NCBI RefSeq assembly: GCF_001499655.1
Contig: NZ_LN879502.1
Coordinates: 930,001 to 994,000, forward strand
Direction: 5' to 3'
DNA: 64,000 nt
DNA from: Candidatus Protochlamydia naegleriophila
GTDB taxonomy: Bacteria; Chlamydiota; Chlamydiia; Chlamydiales; Parachlamydiaceae
Shown here: positions 25,633 through 36,828 of the stretch, in pieces
Position numbering within the stretch: the first letter of the stretch is position 1
Layout of the letters: every line of letters begins with the position of its first letter
Position numbers and translations under genes: made by a program
The notes under the pieces: generated by a model
Told to the model about the DNA's origin: nothing
Databases searched by the model: none
The model's input: the letters and a program-made list of their open reading frames with translations, nothing else

Positions 25633-25958
25633 GAGCTAGTAACCTTTAAAGTGTTAAAATCAAAACATTAAAAGGAATAAATTAGCATACCCTCCTGAAA
25701 GTGACAAGTAAAACGTCTGCTTGGCGTGCGATACCAGTAGAGTTTTTGCTTTGGCAGATTCATTCTATCATTCATGAAATCATACTAAGCACCGAAGCAG
25801 GTGTTTTATAGAAATTTAAACTGATTTTCTTGATCTGTGTTTATTTTTATGTAATTAAAAAATATATATTTATTTTAATGTAATTAAGGGATGGTTTTTT
25901 ATTTTTATGTTTGTTAATCTTTTTGAAAAATTAATTATTTTTAAATTGAGGGGGTATA
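25633..25958. other. AT-rich intergenic region before the F-box protein gene
   Basis: About 325 bases, with the last 120 bases extremely AT rich (runs of TTTATTTTTATGTAATTAA repeated at about 25838 and 25870). Nothing coding was recognised. It holds the divergent promoters for yidC and the F-box gene. Such AT-rich leaders flank the effector-like genes of this window more than the housekeeping genes. Confidence 0.4.
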
Positions 25959-27845
25959 ATGCAATTTAATCAAATTTCATCGGACGTTCTTTCTTATGTT
26001 TGTTCTTTTTTTCCTGCGCGGGAGAGGATGATAGAAAGTGTAAGCCGTGAGTGGAAAGCGGCTTTGGACATCAGTTTTCATTTTTATCTGCAATCGCAAG
26101 ACGAGTTAACATCGGGAAGAAAAAAAGAATGGGAAGGACTTTCTTTCCAGGAAAGAAAGTGTATGCTTTCTCGATTGGTTATTAAAGCTCAGGCCGATCC
26201 CAGGCTTATGCATTTAGCTAAGCTTTTGTGCGGTCCACATCATCATACGATCTCAGTTAGAAGAAATGAGTGGGATATTCTTCAAGGAAAGTTGAGAATG
26301 CATGAGCTTCGAAATCGTTTAGAAGAAGATAAGATATGGGTTGCGAAGGACTTTAGCACGTATATCAAGTCTTATTTAAAACGACTGGAAAGCTTGAGCT
26401 TGGATGCTGAAGAGCTAAGCGTTATTTTAACGGAAACTTCTAACTTAAAAAGTTGGCCATTTGTAAGCCTTCTAAATAAAATGAACTTTCTTTTACGAGC
26501 ATCTGCCTTATGGATCGTTAATGGAGAAAGAGATGAAAGGGAACTGATGAGATGTGCTGAGGAGATCAGTCTCACTTACAAGCTAAGTTTGAATTGTCTG
26601 TATGAAGAAATGGCTGTTGCCTTTTCGCAGCAAGGGGATTTTGACAGGGCTCTAACCTGTGCCAACCAGGCAGGAGAACGGAAGGAGCGTGCCTATTTGC
26701 GTTGTGCCGAAGATTGTGCGAAGCGGGGGGATTTTATATTTTCCAGGGCTTTTGTTGGAAATATAATAGTTGATATCAATTTGAAAGATCAAGCGTGCAT
26801 GAACTGTGTCAAAGCTTTTGCCTTGCAAGGTGATAAAGAGAGTACCCAATTTTTTATCGATTCCATCGAAGATTACAAAAATCGTGCATATGTAGTCGGT
26901 GCACGCTCGTTTGCAGAGTTAGGTGATTTTGAACATGCGCAGTTTTTTGCAGATGGAGCTGGAGAGCTAAAAGATGAGGCTTACGCAAGTTGTGCAAAGG
27001 CTTTTGCCGTGCTGGGTGATTTTGAACATGCGCAGTTTTTTGCAGATGGAGCTGGAAAGCTAAACGTTTACGTAAGTTGTGCAGAGGCTTTTGCCAAACT
27101 TCACAAAAGTGCAGTGGCTAAAGTTTTTTGTGAAGCGGCAGGAAATCAATCAAAGTATGCTTATAGCAGCTGTGCTCAAATTTTTGCTGAGTTGGGAAAT
27201 AGCGAAGAAGCTTGGACTTTTATGGATTTATCTGGAGAACAAAGAAATAGTGCATGCGTATCATGTGCCATTGCTTTTATCAAACGAGGAGAGAGCGCCA
27301 AGTTTCAACTGTTTATCGATCAAATCTCCTCTGTTTTTCCTAAGGATCGTGCTTACCAAGGATGTGCTAGAGAGCTTGCTATCTTAGGAGATGCAATCAA
27401 TGCTATGATTTTTATTGCGCAAATGCAGCAAGGAAACGGTATAGCATATCGTATTTGTGCTAAAATTTTTGCTGAGCGTGGCGATGTTGAAAATGCGCGA
27501 GCATTTGCGGATAAAATAGTCGAAACCTTTGAAAAAAATAAGGCTTATGCCGAATTAGCTAAAATCTTTGCTGAAAGAGGCGAGGTGGAGAATGCACAAT
27601 GTTTTGTGGAGCAAATTGAGCTTCATGAGCTTAACCTGGGCGCAAAAGAAGAAGCTTATTTGGAATGCGCTGAAATATTTGCCGAACATGGTAATAGCAA
27701 AGAGGCTAAAATATTTGCAGATCAAGCTGGAGATCTAAAAACTGATGCTTATGAGCGCTGCAAAGAGTTTTTTAGGCAACAGGACAATTGTGAAGCGCTT
27801 CGAATGTTTGCCGAAGAAAATAACCCTATTTCTCTTGGCAGTTAA
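25959..27845 (+). CDS. F-box-like protein with TPR-like repeats, candidate host-targeted effector
   Basis: Seen in 628 residues: the N-terminus ISSDVLSYVCSFFPARE, then RMIESVSREWKAALD, fits an F-box (leucine/proline-start, CxxFF, V-S+xW). From about residue 200 on there are a dozen or so imperfect repeats of 31-36 residues with the core AYxxCAxxFAxxGDxExAxxF. Two neighbouring repeats are almost identical, with 42 identical bases starting at 26922 and 27015 (offset 93 bases), showing recent duplication. No signal peptide is visible. Start context: GAGGGGGTATAATG. F-box proteins recruit substrates to eukaryotic SCF ubiquitin ligases; amoeba-associated bacteria use them as secreted effectors (known). 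Secretion and host ubiquitin targeting here are inference. It stands alone between yidC and a kinase-like gene. Confidence 0.75.
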   Translation: MQFNQISSDVLSYVCSFFPARERMIESVSREWKAALDISFHFYLQSQDELTSGRKKEWEGLSFQERKCMLSRLVIKAQADPRLMHLAKLLCGPHHHTISVRRNEWDILQGKLRMHELRNRLEEDKIWVAKDFSTYIKSYLKRLESLSLDAEELSVILTETSNLKSWPFVSLLNKMNFLLRASALWIVNGERDERELMRCAEEISLTYKLSLNCLYEEMAVAFSQQGDFDRALTCANQAGERKERAYLRCAEDCAKRGDFIFSRAFVGNIIVDINLKDQACMNCVKAFALQGDKESTQFFIDSIEDYKNRAYVVGARSFAELGDFEHAQFFADGAGELKDEAYASCAKAFAVLGDFEHAQFFADGAGKLNVYVSCAEAFAKLHKSAVAKVFCEAAGNQSKYAYSSCAQIFAELGNSEEAWTFMDLSGEQRNSACVSCAIAFIKRGESAKFQLFIDQISSVFPKDRAYQGCARELAILGDAINAMIFIAQMQQGNGIAYRICAKIFAERGDVENARAFADKIVETFEKNKAYAELAKIFAERGEVENAQCFVEQIELHELNLGAKEEAYLECAEIFAEHGNSKEAKIFADQAGDLKTDAYERCKEFFRQQDNCEALRMFAEENNPISLGS

Positions 27846-27870
27846 TCGTTATTAGATAAAGAGATAAAGG

Positions 27871-27900
27871 CCCTTGTTATAAAAATAGCAGGGGTTTTCT
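27871..27900 (+). terminator. Terminator after the F-box gene
   Basis: CCCTTGTTAT (27871-27880) pairs with ATAGCAGGGG (27885-27894) through ten pairs including three G-U, with a 4-base loop and then TTTTCT. It ends about 50 bases after the F-box stop. Confidence 0.7.
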
Positions 27901-28120
27901 ATTTCTGGGCTTCAACGTTTTTTTCTTTTTGAGCATGGAGATTATAAAATTCTCCTATTGATTCATTGCGCTTAGTCAATTAATGCTTAATTTAGAAATC
28001 TTTAATTTGATAATTGGTGAAAGTAAAAATTCATTTAGACTTTGGTCTTTCTTGAGGTTTGAAAATAATCTCCCGAGCGACTATCTTTTATACATAAAGT
28101 TGAGAAAATAAGGATTTAGC

Positions 28121-30157
28121 ATGGAGCAGCGCATATTAGGCGATTATACGATTATCAAGCCTATGGGTCAGGGAACGTTGGGAATGGTTTATTTGGCAGA
28201 ACACCGTTTTATGAAATGCCAGTACATTCTTAAGGTTCTTCCCGAAGAACTTTCTTCTGACAGGGGTTTTATTCAGCGCTTTCAAGAGGATATCGGCCAT
28301 CTTGCTGCCCTTGAGCATCCCTCCATTGTAAAGACACATAATATTTCTTTTGCGCAAGGTGTCTACTTTGTTGTGACCGACTGCATCGTGGATCACGTGG
28401 GAGAGATAACAAACTTAGCACACTATATAATGGGTTTAGATCGTCCTCTTGAAGAAGAGGAGGTTTTTAGTGTTCTCAAGCAGGTTGCTGAAGCGCTGGA
28501 TTATGCGCATGCTAAAAAAATTGGAAATAGGGGGATTGTTCACCGCGGCTTAAAGCTCAATAATATTTTAGTGGGGAATAAGCGCAAGGGGCTGCAAGTT
28601 TATCTTTCTGATTTTGGTCTCTCTTGGATTGTGGGGGCCGGTGCAGTCTTAACCCGAACGTATAAAAATGTTGCCGAAGCGTTAGAAATAGGCCTGCAAA
28701 GTATTGGACAAAGAGCCGGGCAAGATCGCTATCCAAATCCTGCAATCGATCAGCAAAAACTCATTCCCTTGCATGCCTCTTTCTTGCAAAGTTACGCTTT
28801 TCTAGCTCCCGAGCAAAAGAGGCTCGATGGTGCCCATGTAGTCGATGAAAAAGCCGATGTGTATGCTTTTGGAATATTGGCCTACTTTTTGTTGATGAAC
28901 GAGCTACCAGAAGGTGTTTTTGAGATGCCTTCTTCCAGCCCGCGCCAGTATCGCCATCAGTGGGATTCTCTTCTGCAGCATTGCCTGCAGAGCCAGCCCT
29001 CCAAGCGTCCAAGCTCTTTAGTAGAGGCTTTGGAAGCCGTTCGCTATGTAGAAAAACCGATGCTGGTCATTGCGAAAGAAGAGCTCTCTATAGCCTGTGA
29101 AGAGCCTGCTGTGGCTGAAAAACGTGAAGAGGTGGTTGCCTTTCTGGAAACAATTAAATATGCCGTTCCAGAGAAGGAAGTTGATCTATTCGAAGAGGTA
29201 TTTGTTGGTGCAGTGATTGAAGAGACTGTGCATCAGCAAGAGGCGGTTAAGCAAGAAACTGTGAAGATTGAAGAGGCTCCTTCTGCCCAGGCTCCGACGC
29301 TTAAACCTGTTTTGCAAAATCCCCTGCTTGAGCGTCCGCAAACAGATCCTGATCCGGCAGCTATTTTTCAGGTGAATTCCGCGGTAAAGGTCTACAATCC
29401 AGAGAGAAAGGATGTGACCAATATTAAGCCCATTTTAACAGAAATGGTTGTTATTGAAGGCGGCGCTTTTTACCGAGGCAGTCAAGACGGAAGTCGTGAT
29501 GAAATGCCTCGTCACCAAATGACGTTAGCAAGTTTTGCTCTCGATGTCCACCCCATTACAAATGAGCAATTTGTTCGTTTCTTGGAAGTGATGGGCGGAG
29601 AAAAAGATAGTAATCACAACGATATCATTCGTTTGCGTGATTCCCGCATTAAGCGGAGTGCTGGAAAATTGAGCATCGAGTCGGGATATGCCAAGCATCC
29701 TGTTGTAGGGGTAACGTGGTATGGAGCTGTTGCTTATGCAAGGTGGGTGGGCAAGCGCCTTCCAACTGAAGCTGAGTGGGAAATCGCCTCGCGCGGCGGG
29801 CATGAACATGTGCTGTATCCGACAGGAGATGATATTGAGAAGACGCAAGCTAATTTTTTCAGTTCCGATACAACAGCTGTCATGAGTTATGCGCCAAATG
29901 GGTATGGACTTTATGATATGGCGGGAAATGTGTACGAGTGGTGTCATGATTGGTACGGCTATAACTACTATGAAGTATCGATCCAAGAGCCAGATAATCC
30001 TCCAGGTCCTTTGCAAGGCGTCTATCGCGTATTGAGAGGTGGCTGTTGGAAAAGCTTGAAAGAAGATTTGCGTTGCTCTAGGCGTCATCGCAATAATCCT
30101 GGGACTGTTAATGGAACGTACGGTTTTCGTTGTGCAACAGATGTTCAGCGATCATGA
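28121..30157 (+). CDS. Ser/Thr kinase-like protein fused to an FGE-sulfatase domain (Pkn1-like)
   Basis: Seen in 678 residues: an N-terminal Hanks-type kinase domain with the glycine loop GQGTLGMVY (16-24), the ATP lysine in YILKVL (Lys38), and the metal-binding DFG in YLSDFGLSW (164-166). The catalytic loop reads IVHRGLKLNNIL, so the HRD aspartate is Gly143. A variable Glu/Val-rich linker spans 320-435. The C-terminal 235 residues are a formylglycine-generating-enzyme (FGE) type domain (FYRGSQDGSRDEMPRH, RLPTEAEWEIASRGG, YGLYDMAGNVYEWCHDW, YRVLRGGCW, YGFRCATD). Chlamydial Pkn1 has this kinase plus FGE architecture (known to me). Loss of the catalytic Asp predicts a weak kinase or pseudokinase. 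A LMW protein-tyrosine phosphatase gene follows after 40 bases, suggesting one phospho-signalling unit. No membrane segment was seen. Confidence 0.87.
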   Translation: MEQRILGDYTIIKPMGQGTLGMVYLAEHRFMKCQYILKVLPEELSSDRGFIQRFQEDIGHLAALEHPSIVKTHNISFAQGVYFVVTDCIVDHVGEITNLAHYIMGLDRPLEEEEVFSVLKQVAEALDYAHAKKIGNRGIVHRGLKLNNILVGNKRKGLQVYLSDFGLSWIVGAGAVLTRTYKNVAEALEIGLQSIGQRAGQDRYPNPAIDQQKLIPLHASFLQSYAFLAPEQKRLDGAHVVDEKADVYAFGILAYFLLMNELPEGVFEMPSSSPRQYRHQWDSLLQHCLQSQPSKRPSSLVEALEAVRYVEKPMLVIAKEELSIACEEPAVAEKREEVVAFLETIKYAVPEKEVDLFEEVFVGAVIEETVHQQEAVKQETVKIEEAPSAQAPTLKPVLQNPLLERPQTDPDPAAIFQVNSAVKVYNPERKDVTNIKPILTEMVVIEGGAFYRGSQDGSRDEMPRHQMTLASFALDVHPITNEQFVRFLEVMGGEKDSNHNDIIRLRDSRIKRSAGKLSIESGYAKHPVVGVTWYGAVAYARWVGKRLPTEAEWEIASRGGHEHVLYPTGDDIEKTQANFFSSDTTAVMSYAPNGYGLYDMAGNVYEWCHDWYGYNYYEVSIQEPDNPPGPLQGVYRVLRGGCWKSLKEDLRCSRRHRNNPGTVNGTYGFRCATDVQRS

Positions 30158-30197
30158 GCGTATTTTGAAAGGGTTTTAATCGATTATAGGATGAGTG

Positions 30198-30677
30198 ATG
30201 AAAACAGTACGTGTGATGTTTGTCTGCATGGGTAATATTTGTAGGTCTCCAGCGGCTGAAGGAATTCTTAAACATTTGGCTCAAAATGAATCTCTCTCTC
30301 TTCACGTTGAAAGCTGTGGAGTTGGAGACTGGCATGTGGGGCAGGCGCCTGACAGGCGCATTCAGGAGGCGTCTAAGGCTCGCGGAATTGTTTTAACCAG
30401 CCGGGCTCAACAGTTCCAGAAAGACTTTTTTGATCATTTTGATTACATTTTAGTTGCAGATAAAGAGGTTCTTAAGTTTCTTTATCAATATGCGAGAACG
30501 CCAGAATATAAGGCGAAAATTGCGCTGATGACTGAGTTTAGTTCTCTCTATAAAGGGCAGGACGTTCCAGATCCTTATTATCAGCCTGGGGGTGCTTTTG
30601 AGCTGGTTTTGGATATGTTGGAAGAGTCCTGTGAAGGACTGTTGAATCACATCAGAAACAAAGAGGGAGTGACTTAG
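30198..30677 (+). CDS. Low-molecular-weight protein-tyrosine phosphatase
   Basis: Cytoplasmic phosphatase of the LMW-PTP/arsenate-reductase fold, 159 residues, the standard length. Seen: the P-loop VCMGNICRSP (CxxxxxR, Cys near residue 9) and the general-acid motif DVPDPYYQ near residue 122. The start is ATG 30198; a GTG just before (30195) is also in frame. The gene follows the kinase-like gene by 40 bases in the same direction and precedes ispH by 68 bases. Physiological substrates are unknown; in other bacteria these enzymes act on tyrosine kinases or, when secreted, on host proteins. Confidence 0.93.
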   Translation: MKTVRVMFVCMGNICRSPAAEGILKHLAQNESLSLHVESCGVGDWHVGQAPDRRIQEASKARGIVLTSRAQQFQKDFFDHFDYILVADKEVLKFLYQYARTPEYKAKIALMTEFSSLYKGQDVPDPYYQPGGAFELVLDMLEESCEGLLNHIRNKEGVT

Positions 30678-30745
30678 TGATTGTCAAATAGTCGCTTTTT
30701 CTTTATGATGCCTGATCTAAATTTATGAGATGTCAAGGTTGCTAA

Positions 30746-31687
30746 ATGAAGTTGTTGTTATCTAAGCCACGTGGTTTTTGTGCGGGAGTTGAGCGGGCTA
30801 TTGAGACCGTTGAAAAAGCCCTCGAGCTGTGGGGATCTCCTATCTACGTTAAGCATGAGATCGTGCATAATCGCCACGTTGTACAAGGATTAAAGGCTAA
30901 GGGGGCGATTTTCATCGAGGAAGTTGATGATGTGCCTGTCGGAGCCCGGCTCATTTATTCTGCCCATGGCGTTTCACCGGCTGTTAGAGAGCAGGCTAAA
31001 AAGCGGCAACTCATTGAAATCGATGCTACGTGCGGTCTTGTAACCCGCGTTCATTCGGCTGTGAAGCGCTTCGCTTCGCAAGGTTATCAAATCATTTTAA
31101 TCGGGCATCGCAATCACGTTGAAATCGTTGGAACAGCAGGGGAAGCGCCTGATGTAACGACGATTGTGGAATCAGTTGAAGATGTTAAGGGTTTAAGCTA
31201 CTTGCCTGAGGAGAAGCTTTTTTATATCACTCAGACGACTTTGAGTCTGGATGATGTTAAAGAGATTACGCAAGCTTTGATCACTAAATATCCTTACATT
31301 GAAACACTGCCAAGTTCGTCCATTTGTTATGCGACGACAAATCGCCAAATGGCTTTAAGAGAAATTACCGACTTGACCGACTTGGTCTTGGTTGTTGGCG
31401 ATCCGCAGAGTTCAAATTCCAATCGTTTGAGGGAAGCTGCCTCTACGAGGGGAATTGAGTCGTATTTGATTAATGACGAGAAAGAAATCCAGTCGGAGTG
31501 GTTGGTTGGTAAGCAAATGATAGGTTTGACCGCTGGGGCTTCTACGCCTGAAGAGATTGTTCAGAAGTGTATTCAGCGTTTGATCGAATTGGGAGTGGAT
31601 GAAGTCGAAGATGTAGTGTATACCAATGAAGATGTTGTCTTCCAATTGCCTAAACCTATTGTTAATGCACGTTTTAGTGTTGCTTAA
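30746..31687 (+). CDS. ispH: 4-hydroxy-3-methylbut-2-enyl diphosphate reductase
   Basis: Last enzyme of the MEP (non-mevalonate) isoprenoid pathway, reducing HMBPP to IPP and DMAPP with a [4Fe-4S] cluster. Seen in 313 residues: the N-terminal PRGFCAGVERAI with the first cluster cysteine, YSAHGVSPAVRE, DATCGLVTRVH with the second, TQTTLSLDD, SSICYATTNRQ with the third, and the substrate histidines in HEIVHNRHVV. AAGGTTGCTAA precedes the ATG. The isoprenoid products feed menaquinone side chains made by the men genes of this window. Cluster supply would need the Fe-S carrier system at 16-17 kb. Confidence 0.97.
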   Translation: MKLLLSKPRGFCAGVERAIETVEKALELWGSPIYVKHEIVHNRHVVQGLKAKGAIFIEEVDDVPVGARLIYSAHGVSPAVREQAKKRQLIEIDATCGLVTRVHSAVKRFASQGYQIILIGHRNHVEIVGTAGEAPDVTTIVESVEDVKGLSYLPEEKLFYITQTTLSLDDVKEITQALITKYPYIETLPSSSICYATTNRQMALREITDLTDLVLVVGDPQSSNSNRLREAASTRGIESYLINDEKEIQSEWLVGKQMIGLTAGASTPEEIVQKCIQRLIELGVDEVEDVVYTNEDVVFQLPKPIVNARFSVA

Positions 31688-31758
31688 TTCTAGAATTTAT
31701 TGTTAGAGTGTATTTTATCAAGATCCCTGAACCATTAAAAATCATTAAGAGGACATAT

Positions 31759-32814
31759 ATGCGCAAAATCCTTTTGACACTTATGGCGTCCCTTCTAAGT
31801 TGCTCTGCTGCTCAAGCTTTCTGGCCTGAAGCAACAGATTCTTCTATTGAAGTAGGCGTAGGCTACCGTAGAGACGAACTAAAATGGAAGACCCATGCTG
31901 ATTTCTTCGGCTCTAGCGATTCAAGCTATAGCGACAGCAGCAGCCCATTTGGCGTTCAGTCTGACCTGAAATGGAAAAATTTAAAAATATGGCAAATCGA
32001 AGCTAGAGGCGAGTACGTCACATGTGACAACATCTACTTGCGTGCTAGTGGAGATTACGGCTGGATCGTCAGCGGCAAAAACACAGATTCTGACTTCTTC
32101 GATTTCAATGAAGAATCTCAGTTCGAATTTTCTCGCACACATGCTAAGACTAAAGGTCATGTGTACGATGCAGACGTTGCAGTTGGATACCAATTCAAAT
32201 TGTGTGATGATAGCTTCTCTATCACTCCTTTAGTTGGTTATTCTTGGAAAGGTCAGCACTTGAAAGATCGTCATTTAAGATTTGCTAGCGGCTTCCCGCT
32301 CGTGTTCGACGGTTCTGAGTCTACGCGTCAATCTTACAGCGATTCTTACTACAGCGATTACTATTCTTATAGCGACAGCTCTTATTCTTCTGGCGGTAGA
32401 TTGAACAGCCGTTACCACACACGTTGGAACGGTCCATTCATCGGTTTCGATCTTAACTACCGTTTCTGGTGTGATTGGTCTCTATTCTTAGATTACGAAT
32501 ACCATTTTGCTACATACCATGCAAAAGCTCGTTGGAACTTACGTGAAGACTTACCAGAAGGCTTCCACCACCGTGCAAAAAGAGCTTATGGTCATGTTGT
32601 TGATTTCGGCGTAAGATGGGATGTTTGTGATTGCTGGACAGTCGCTCTTAAAGGCGGATTCCAGTACTTCAAAGCAAGCCATGGACATGATCGTGCTTTG
32701 ATTGCTGATGTATCTGAAGGCGATATCGATACAAGATGCTACGTAACTATCCCGTTAAGAGATGTTAAGTGGTGTTCTGGTAGCGTTTCTGTTGATGTAG
32801 GTATGGCGTTCTAA
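31759..32814 (+). CDS. Outer-membrane beta-barrel protein, Pom/MOMP-like porin candidate
   Basis: Seen in 351 residues from ATG 31759 (AAGAGGACATAT before it): a clear signal peptide MRKILLTLMASLLSCSAAQA, then an Asp/Trp/Tyr-rich sequence with alternating hydrophobic residues, many short strands such as DADVAVGYQFKLC and GPFIGFDLNYRFWCDWSLFL, even cysteine placement, and a C-terminal SVSVDVGMAF ending in Phe, the outer-membrane insertion signature. Two loops are extraordinarily rich in Ser, Tyr and Asp (near residues 50-65 and 195-220). Codon use looks uniform, as in a highly expressed gene, and a strong terminator follows. Parachlamydiaceae lack classical MOMP and use the Pom porin family (known); assignment to that family is inference from size and style, not alignment. 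Confidence 0.75.
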   Translation: MRKILLTLMASLLSCSAAQAFWPEATDSSIEVGVGYRRDELKWKTHADFFGSSDSSYSDSSSPFGVQSDLKWKNLKIWQIEARGEYVTCDNIYLRASGDYGWIVSGKNTDSDFFDFNEESQFEFSRTHAKTKGHVYDADVAVGYQFKLCDDSFSITPLVGYSWKGQHLKDRHLRFASGFPLVFDGSESTRQSYSDSYYSDYYSYSDSSYSSGGRLNSRYHTRWNGPFIGFDLNYRFWCDWSLFLDYEYHFATYHAKARWNLREDLPEGFHHRAKRAYGHVVDFGVRWDVCDCWTVALKGGFQYFKASHGHDRALIADVSEGDIDTRCYVTIPLRDVKWCSGSVSVDVGMAF

Positions 32815-32827
32815 TTGAACCCGTTAA

Positions 32828-32864
32828 AGCATTGCCGAGAATCTTCTTGGCAATGCTTTTTTTG
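32828..32864 (+). terminator. Strong rho-independent terminator after the beta-barrel gene
   Basis: AGCATTGCC (32828-32836) and GGCAATGCT (32849-32857) form a 9-bp stem with a 12-base loop followed by a run of six T. It ends 50 bases after the stop. Confidence 0.92.
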
Positions 32865-33862
32865 CATTCCCTTCCCATCCTGGTTTTTCCATTACCTTTA
32901 TGATCTAGATGTTATGTAAAAGACCATAAGAATTAGATTTTTGCCTTGAACTTCTTTTTTGCTTCAAATAATTCCTGGTTTTTTTGCAATTAGTCGCTCT
33001 CCGCTCTCTTATTATTCCGTTACCTATAGGTTCTCATTAGGCTCGTACTATGGGCTTTAAAAATCAGTCGGCCTACCGTATCCAAGCTCGGTCTGTCAGG
33101 AGAAAATCGATCGAATTTCTGATTCTTCCAATAAATGAGAAGGTAGAAGATTAATACAAAAACGGTAGGAGCGATGTATAGATACAGATAGCGGGAGCAT
33201 ATAAAAATTGTAGGCTACGTGACCCAGTGCGTCTTTATCTTGTGAACCGTAAAGTAATCGTCTAAGTAAAAGCACAGAAACAGTTCTGATTTTAATCAAC
33301 TTTGGATATAGCATTCATAGATGGGTGGAGCAGGGTAATCGATGGCTTATTATTCCCATCGTGTCTCCGTCTCTGCGTTTAGCTTGTGTTCGCTTTCTTA
33401 TTTTAAATGTTTAATTATTATTTGCTTATGAAAGTTAATTTTACCTCTATTAGCTCGGAGAGTGGCTGATTGCAGATTGGTAAAGCAATTTGAAGAAAGT
33501 CATGTCAAAAGAGAGTGGAAAAAAATTACTTCTTATGATTTTCGATGTTGTGCTTAAAAAAACATTGGTATAGCCGTGCAGCTAGTAAAAAATTGGGTTT
33601 ATTAGACTTCCTTAAGGTGCTTATAAAAAGTTTTCGATCTGTTTGCGTGAATCATTTACTTTACTTTTTTTACATTTTTCAAGTTTTTGTATTAATTGAA
33701 TACTTGCGATTCACTTTTGTTTGTTTCTTTTTGTATGGGGTTACTGATTTGATTAATACCCTGTGAAAATACGCATAAAAAGGTTGTCTAGACCGTAATT
33801 TTGTGGTATGCTAGGGCTTAAATTTTTTTCTCAAGCCCTTTTAAATTAAGGCGGAAAAAGCT
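32865..33862. other. One-kilobase gene-poor region carrying degenerate repeats
   Basis: No convincing protein gene. About 32987-33127 resembles 5126-5283 (GGGCTTTAAAAATCAGTCGGCC and GAAAATCGATCGAATTTCTG). About 33365-33455 resembles 52925-52990 (TCTCTGCGTTTA, then TAATTATTATTTGCTTATGAA and TTTTACCTCT). These look like remnants of a repeated element. Short open frames at 33096-33314 (minus) and 33545-33766 (plus) have no ribosome-binding site and low-complexity hydrophobic products. The last 120 bases lead into dciA. Confidence 0.5.
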
Positions 33863-34201
33863 GTGGGTAAGCCCTATTCTCGCACACCCCGTTATTATGA
33901 TGGAACGGGGGTAACGACTCATCGCATCAATGACTTATTGCCAGATGTTTTATCAAAAATTGGAGAAGTTTATCAGCAACGCTCTGATTTAATTCTTACG
34001 ATGTGGCCCTCTATTATTGGGCCAAAGCTTGCAGCGATGACGCAAGCAGTATCATTTTCAGAGGGTGTCCTTGTAGTAAAGGTGAAAAACTCTACCCTCT
34101 ATAGTTTGTTAAGCCAGAATGATAAGCCACGCATTTTAAGCCAGCTTAGACAGAAGTTTCCTCATGTCGAGATTAAGACGATTTCTTTTCGAATTGGTTG
34201 A
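33863..34201 (+). CDS. dciA: DUF721 / DciA-family protein
   Basis: Small basic protein of the DUF721 family; members called DciA are predicted or shown helicase operators acting with DnaB in bacteria lacking DnaC/DnaI. Seen in 112 residues: HRINDLLPDVLSKIG, then LTMWPSIIGPKLAAMTQAVSF and the core VVKVKNSTLYSLLSQ followed by LRQKFPHVEIKTISFRIG, all characteristic of this family's KH-like domain. The start is GTG 33863 with AAGGCGG upstream. It is followed by gyrB 36 bases later, the order also seen in Chlamydia (CT191 with gyrB, from memory). Helicase-loading role is family knowledge and not tested in chlamydiae to my knowledge. Confidence 0.85.
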   Translation: MGKPYSRTPRYYDGTGVTTHRINDLLPDVLSKIGEVYQQRSDLILTMWPSIIGPKLAAMTQAVSFSEGVLVVKVKNSTLYSLLSQNDKPRILSQLRQKFPHVEIKTISFRIG

Positions 34202-34228
34202 AACAAGAGATAAATTTTCAATATTTAA

Positions 34229-36745
<2,517 letters not shown>

Positions 36746-36828
36746 TTGCGAATCAGGTAAGCCTGTCTCTTTCGCTTGTCAATTCTGATGAGAGAGACGG
36801 GGTTTAACTGGCCTAAAAAGAGGTTAAT

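Noticed and set aside
33545-33766. 73-codon plus-strand frame in the gene-poor region
   Set aside because: Low-complexity hydrophobic product in AT-rich DNA without a ribosome-binding site.
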